Shown here piece by piece: positions 14,797-18,061 of a stretch of 18,061 nt of DNA; position 1 is the first letter of the stretch, and the number at the start of each line of letters is the position of its first letter. The DNA is taken from the NCBI GenBank assembly GCA_947461185.1, contig CANHJY010000004.1, positions 1 to 18,061 of the forward strand, read 5' to 3'. This DNA is from Flavobacteriales bacterium. Lineage in GTDB: Bacteria > Bacteroidota > Bacteroidia > Flavobacteriales_D > Crocinitomicaceae. The notes beneath the pieces are model-generated. The model made no database searches. It was not told where the DNA came from and was given only the letters and a program-made list of their open reading frames with translations. The translations under genes were made by a program, and so were the position numbers.

Positions 14797-15084
14797 ATGT
14801 TTATTCTGTCCAAAACTCAATCTTTAAATATCTCCATTGACTACTATTTTTTGGTTGGAGGTCGCTTTATGCATCCCAATTATGGTGTATGCTTCATTGA
14901 TTCAATTCAACCAGTTGAAATAGAAAACGGCAACTACCGAGTCGAAATTATTTATGAAGTGTTCAGAAAAGACAGACCATCTTGGCCCGAGATTTACGGT
15001 TGTCAAAATGTGACTTATGACCTTTTCAAGTACCTAAAACATAACGCCATCCCATTTAATCCACAAAAATACGGGTTGACATAA
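14797..15084 (+). CDS. Hypothetical protein (95 aa)
   Basis: The family is not recognised. I choose ATG 14797 rather than the in-frame TTG at 14776, because the TTG lies inside the -7 box and the inverted repeat. The protein is small, aromatic-rich and mostly beta (SIDYYFLVGGRF, NYGVCFIDSIQPVEIENGNYRVEIIYEVF) with a C-terminal helix (TYDLFKYLKHNAI), and no signal or membrane segment. It lies 87 bp after the XRE gene on the same strand with its own probable promoter. Small proteins paired with an XRE regulator are sometimes toxin or antitoxin partners, but the usual toxin motifs are not visible and I make no such call. Confidence 0.6.
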   Translation: MFILSKTQSLNISIDYYFLVGGRFMHPNYGVCFIDSIQPVEIENGNYRVEIIYEVFRKDRPSWPEIYGCQNVTYDLFKYLKHNAIPFNPQKYGLT

Positions 15085-15327
15085 CCGCCTGGTCATTAAC
15101 GAATTAGAAGCGATTTTGACCCCTTTTAGTCTTTTTTGGAGCAATGTTATTATTTTCAGAAAAAAAATGAATCCTGGTGCCTTTCCTGGCCTCTGATAGG
15201 ATTTTTGGTCATTTTGATACCCCTAGGTACACTTTTGTGGCCATTTGGCTGAATCAACTGGTGGATTTTTTATGTTTCGGTGAGTATTTATTGAAGGACT
15301 TAATAAGAAAATTAAAAATCACCAAAC

Positions 15328-15732
15328 ATGAAAATATTAATAATAGACCAATATGGTTCCAATATGGAAAGCCTGTTTGATTTGATAAATAAAAACTTTC
15401 ACTTTACCCTTGTTGGATGCAATTCAGAATCGGAAGGTGTTGATTACATAAAAAGAGCTATCAAAAACGAAAATAAAATAGATGTGCTTTTCATTGATGA
15501 GAAAGAAGAAAATCTACTTAGTTCTCCAGCACTGGTGTTAGCTAACCTTTACAAGAAAACAGTCAATCCAAAAATGTCAATTGTGTTTTTTACCATGTTA
15601 CAAAAATCACCTTTAATTCAGGATGCCATTGATGTTGGTTATTTTAATTACTACCTATCGAAAACAATTTCAAAAGAAGACTTGATGTTATTCATTTCTA
15701 ACATCAGGTTTATTAAGCATCCATTTGATTGA
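15328..15732 (+). CDS. Single-domain response regulator (CheY-like receiver)
   Basis: The 134 residues form one receiver domain with no output domain. KILIIDQYG (2-10) is the first strand with Asp7; VLFIDEKEE (53-61) carries the probable phosphoryl acceptor Asp57; SIVFFTM (84-90) carries Thr89; and YYLSKTISKEDL (108-119) carries the invariant Lys112. These match Asp12/13, Asp57, Thr87 and Lys109 of CheY in order and spacing. The second acidic residue of the pocket is Gln8 instead of Asp/Glu, which could weaken metal binding and phosphorylation. No histidine kinase lies in the window. It may relay or sequester phosphate, or act unphosphorylated by protein contact. A C-rich repeat begins 5 bp after its stop. 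Confidence 0.82.
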   Translation: MKILIIDQYGSNMESLFDLINKNFHFTLVGCNSESEGVDYIKRAIKNENKIDVLFIDEKEENLLSSPALVLANLYKKTVNPKMSIVFFTMLQKSPLIQDAIDVGYFNYYLSKTISKEDLMLFISNIRFIKHPFD

Positions 15733-15737
15733 TAAAG

Positions 15738-15786
15738 GGATACCCCCATGGATACCCCCATGGACACCCCCCCTCCGTTACCCCCC
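15738..15786 (-). repeat. 12-bp tandem repeats; potential G-quadruplex on the minus strand
   Basis: GGATACCCCCAT occurs at 15738-15749 and 15750-15761, followed by the variant GGACACCCCCCC (15762-15773). C tracts lie at 15743-15747, 15755-15759, 15767-15773 and 15781-15786, each separated by exactly 7 nt. On the minus strand these are four G tracts of 5-7 bases with 7-nt loops, which meets the usual rule for an intramolecular G-quadruplex. Confidence 0.7.
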
Positions 15787-15860
15787 TTCCTTATGGGATT
15801 TTGACCCTCCAAATCTAGGTGGTGACCCTTTATCCAAAAATTTTGCCCCAAATTTTTTTT

Positions 15861-15891
15861 ACCTCAAATTTTTGACTTAAAATATTGAGGT
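15861..15891. terminator. Imperfect hairpin between convergent genes
   Basis: ACCTCAAATTTTT (15861-15873) and AAAATATTGAGGT (15879-15891) pair with one mismatch over a 5-nt loop, with A/T-rich runs on both sides. It may act as a bidirectional terminator for the receiver gene and the large leftward gene, though it is 130-290 bp from their stops. Confidence 0.35.
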
Positions 15892-16177
15892 ACACCTACT
15901 TTAAAAAAATTATTTTTTTATTTTTTTCGAACTAAAATATTGAAATCTTTAAATGTTCCTTTTGTACCATGATGACCACGTTTTTGTTCTTTTAAAGTAA
16001 TTGAATTACAGTTTGTTACACTCATAATTTAGCACGTTTTTATTATGTTGTCTTCAAATAAACAATGAATTTCAGAGATGATTTTTAAATCAATAAATGA
16101 TTCAATTACTCTAACTCACCTTGTAATAAATCTATCATGATAACATTTGAATCATTACTTCGCATGAGCGTGCAATA

Positions 16178-18061
16178 TCAATTATAAACTACTTTGAATC
16201 TTATTCCATTTATTTCTTCTGGTAGATTATTGGTGTTATGTGGTATCGCCAACATCAACAGCGCATCGTGAATCCTAATGGCATTCTGAACCTTCGTTAC
16301 GGCTTTGTATAATAAAATCAAATCTTCTTCTTCAACACACATTTCGTTATATATTTTGCTAGATGTTGTTCTTTCTGCAAGTTTCTTAGCATCTTCAGGA
16401 GTGTATCCAGCAGACAAATAAATTTCTGTTGCTTTCTCGATTGAAAGACTTTGATTGTTTATGGTACGGTTGAATAACACCTTCGCTTTTTCTCTAGAAA
16501 TCCCATGGCTATGCATCAGATTTTTATATACATCCATACCAATGCTGGTGCCCAATAATTGGTCAATGATTTGAGGATTGCTGCTGGCGATATCAACTTC
16601 AACCATTTTGTACGGTGTGTATTTATATCGTAATGCTCTTGGCACCTTGGTTGCAACGTTATATTCACGGTTGTTAGATTTTGTACATCTAAATCCAGCC
16701 ATGTGGCCAGCAATATGAAGCGAAGCCATGCCAAGCAGATAATAGCGGTGATATTCTTTTTGTTTTTCAATGCTATAATCAATCAAACTAAGTTTGAATT
16801 TGATGCTATCGCTGGTTTTATCATCTTTGGTTTTGTTAAGTGTGTTTTTGTATTTTTCAATCTTCAACTCAATCCCTTCAATTTGCTGCGGTGTTGGTTC
16901 AAAAGATAGATTACGAATTACTTTATTGAATGAATGTTTAAAGAAGCTTTTGATGTGTCTGTTATACATTTTGTCGTTCAATCCTTTATCGTTTCCATCA
17001 ATTAGCTGCTGGATTTTATTTATGGGAATATCAAGTGATTTTGAAACGCCATTGAGATAATCGGCTTTCATTACTTCACTAATTTTAGATTGGATTTCCA
17101 TAGCTTGAAGTGTCTCTTCATCAACCTTATCCTGTTGAACCAGATTGATGGCATGAAAAGTATTCACCAGATAAACACAGTTGTTGAATAGGCTATAGGG
17201 TGAGTTAGCAGAGTGGAATTCATCTGACAATGCGCCTTCTTTTTTTGCATTTTTGATAAGCCTTTCCGAAACATTAAATCTCGTGATTGCATCCAATTCA
17301 TTTGGTTCCAGATTTACTTCAAACCACTTTTTTTCTATTGCGGTAGACTTCAATCCTGATTGGCCAAGGCTTTGGATATTGGTGTCAATGAAAGTTTTTA
17401 AAAAGCTAACAAGGTCTGGGTACCTATCAATTTCATCTAGTTTTTCATCTAGCCATTTGTTATTACATACTTTAGAAATGATGGCAGCTACATATATCTT
17501 AATAAGCTTGTCATTATATCCATTATAATTTTCATTATCACCGTTGATGTTATTGAAAACATACTCTGCATATATTTTTAGCAAATCCAAATCCAAAGAT
17601 TTTAGGTAGCGGATTTTTTCATAAAGCCTTAAATTCGATGAATTTATTTTTTCAATATCCACTGCAACAATGATAGGGTTGAATCCGAAGGGTTTTAGAT
17701 TTTCAACCAACGATTCCACGCTATTATACGTTTCTCTTCGCATGAGTGTTGGTAGACATTCACTCAGCACCACAGTATGATTTACTTTTCCATTGGTAAA
17801 ATGTTGCGGATTGGGATGAGCCAATCCATGGTTGAAATTATTTAAAAACTCTTCATCAGTAATGGTTTCGGTGTATTCGTTTCTGGAATAAAAAATACCA
17901 GCGTTTAAAATCGTTTTTCTAACTCTGCCGTAAGCTTGAACTATGTCATTGATGTATCTGGTATCAGTCGGACATTTTTCATTTGCAATGATTGCTACAC
18001 TGGCATCAAAGGGTATATCAAACCCAGTGATATATTTTGTTGATAGGATATATAGGTCATT
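16178..18061 (-). CDS. SF2 helicase fused to a family-A polymerase-like domain (C-terminal part only)
   Basis: The frame is open to the window edge, so 627 C-terminal residues are visible and the true start lies outside. An in-frame TTG at 17824 is not the start, because coding sequence continues above it. Residues 4-49 carry SF2 helicase motif V (STKYITGFDIPFD) and motif VI (NDIVQAYGRVRK, Gln42, Gly45, Arg46, Arg48). A long helical region without known motifs follows (about 80-450). The last 180 residues show three blocks in family-A polymerase order: motif A-like VEVDIASSNPQIID with Asp490, motif B-like SREKAKVLFNRTINN (Arg523, Lys527), and motif C-like RIHDALL with His598 and Asp599. A replication or repair role for a mobile element, acting on DNA, is inferred. 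The helicase call is firm; the polymerase call is by motif order only. Confidence 0.7.
   Translation of the reverse strand, partial: NDLYILSTKYITGFDIPFDASVAIIANEKCPTDTRYINDIVQAYGRVRKTILNAGIFYSRNEYTETITDEEFLNNFNHGLAHPNPQHFTNGKVNHTVVLSECLPTLMRRETYNSVESLVENLKPFGFNPIIVAVDIEKINSSNLRLYEKIRYLKSLDLDLLKIYAEYVFNNINGDNENYNGYNDKLIKIYVAAIISKVCNNKWLDEKLDEIDRYPDLVSFLKTFIDTNIQSLGQSGLKSTAIEKKWFEVNLEPNELDAITRFNVSERLIKNAKKEGALSDEFHSANSPYSLFNNCVYLVNTFHAINLVQQDKVDEETLQAMEIQSKISEVMKADYLNGVSKSLDIPINKIQQLIDGNDKGLNDKMYNRHIKSFFKHSFNKVIRNLSFEPTPQQIEGIELKIEKYKNTLNKTKDDKTSDSIKFKLSLIDYSIEKQKEYHRYYLLGMASLHIAGHMAGFRCTKSNNREYNVATKVPRALRYKYTPYKMVEVDIASSNPQIIDQLLGTSIGMDVYKNLMHSHGISREKAKVLFNRTINNQSLSIEKATEIYLSAGYTPEDAKKLAERTTSSKIYNEMCVEEEDLILLYKAVTKVQNAIRIHDALLMLAIPHNTNNLPEEINGIRFKVVYN

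Larger units (their letters stand above)
15733..16177. other. Gene-free stretch with C-rich repeat and hairpin
   Basis: The left end holds 12-bp repeats with runs of C (15738-15786). An imperfect hairpin follows at 15861-15891, then AT-rich low-complexity sequence with long A and T runs (15851-15930). The rest (15940-16177) shows no gene. It lies between the ends of two convergent genes and could hold terminators for both. Confidence 0.5.

Noticed and set aside
15177..15380. Rightward 67-codon frame upstream of the receiver gene
   Set aside because: It overlaps the receiver gene in another frame, has a TTG start and its sequence shows no domain pattern.
15651..15851. Leftward 66-codon frame with MGVS repeats
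   Set aside because: The repeats are only the translation of the 12-bp C-rich repeat; the frame overlaps the receiver gene.
16159..17748. CTTCGCATGAG present at 16159-16169 and again at 17738-17748
   Set aside because: An 11-bp match with no extension on either side; one copy lies within coding sequence, so chance is the simpler explanation.
1..18061. CRISPR array
   Set aside because: No regularly spaced direct repeats with unique spacers are seen; the only tandem repeats are the 12-bp units at 15738-15773.

Overview
The window most likely comes from a member of the Bacteroidota. The evidence is low GC, tRNA genes without an encoded CCA end, starts without obvious Shine-Dalgarno sequences, and several TAnnTTTG boxes (the Bacteroidota -7 consensus) in front of genes. 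It begins with two chromosomal tRNA genes, Ser(GCU) and Pro(UGG), followed by a terminator. Everything to the right looks like accessory DNA: defence genes, a small serine recombinase, many orphan genes and a large putative replication or repair protein that runs off the right edge. The tRNA pair therefore probably marks the left edge of a genomic island, but neither an integrase nor the second attachment site is inside the window.

Layout: 1-300, tRNA-Ser, tRNA-Pro and terminator. 300-785, no gene, with two strong hairpins. 786-2413, four small genes, one a probable TerB-like protein. 2574-3256, a resolvase/invertase-type serine recombinase with a 28-bp two-armed palindrome upstream that looks like its crossover site. 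3481-3864, an orphan gene. 4376-13124, a type I restriction-modification operon: xre regulator, hsdM, hsdS, an AT-rich cargo module read in two frames, hsdR, and a YgjP-type metalloprotease. 13175-14384, three leftward genes for membrane or exported proteins, two sharing the same N-terminal segment. 14440-15732, a second XRE regulator in a cluster of palindromes, an orphan gene and a single-domain response regulator. 15733-16177, no gene, with a C-rich repeat whose minus strand could form a G-quadruplex. 16178-18061, the C-terminal part of a leftward protein joining the end of an SF2 helicase to a domain with family-A polymerase-like motifs.

How they work together: HsdM methylates and HsdR cleaves, both directed by HsdS. 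The XRE protein at the head of the operon probably tunes its expression through an inverted repeat beside the -7 box. The gene between hsdS and hsdR is a passenger in the operon and may be made partly by -1 frameshifting. The second XRE protein probably controls itself and the next gene, because related half-sites overlap both starts. The most unusual items are the helicase/polymerase-like fusion, the likely frameshift site, the recombinase crossover site and the palindrome cluster at 14440-14796.
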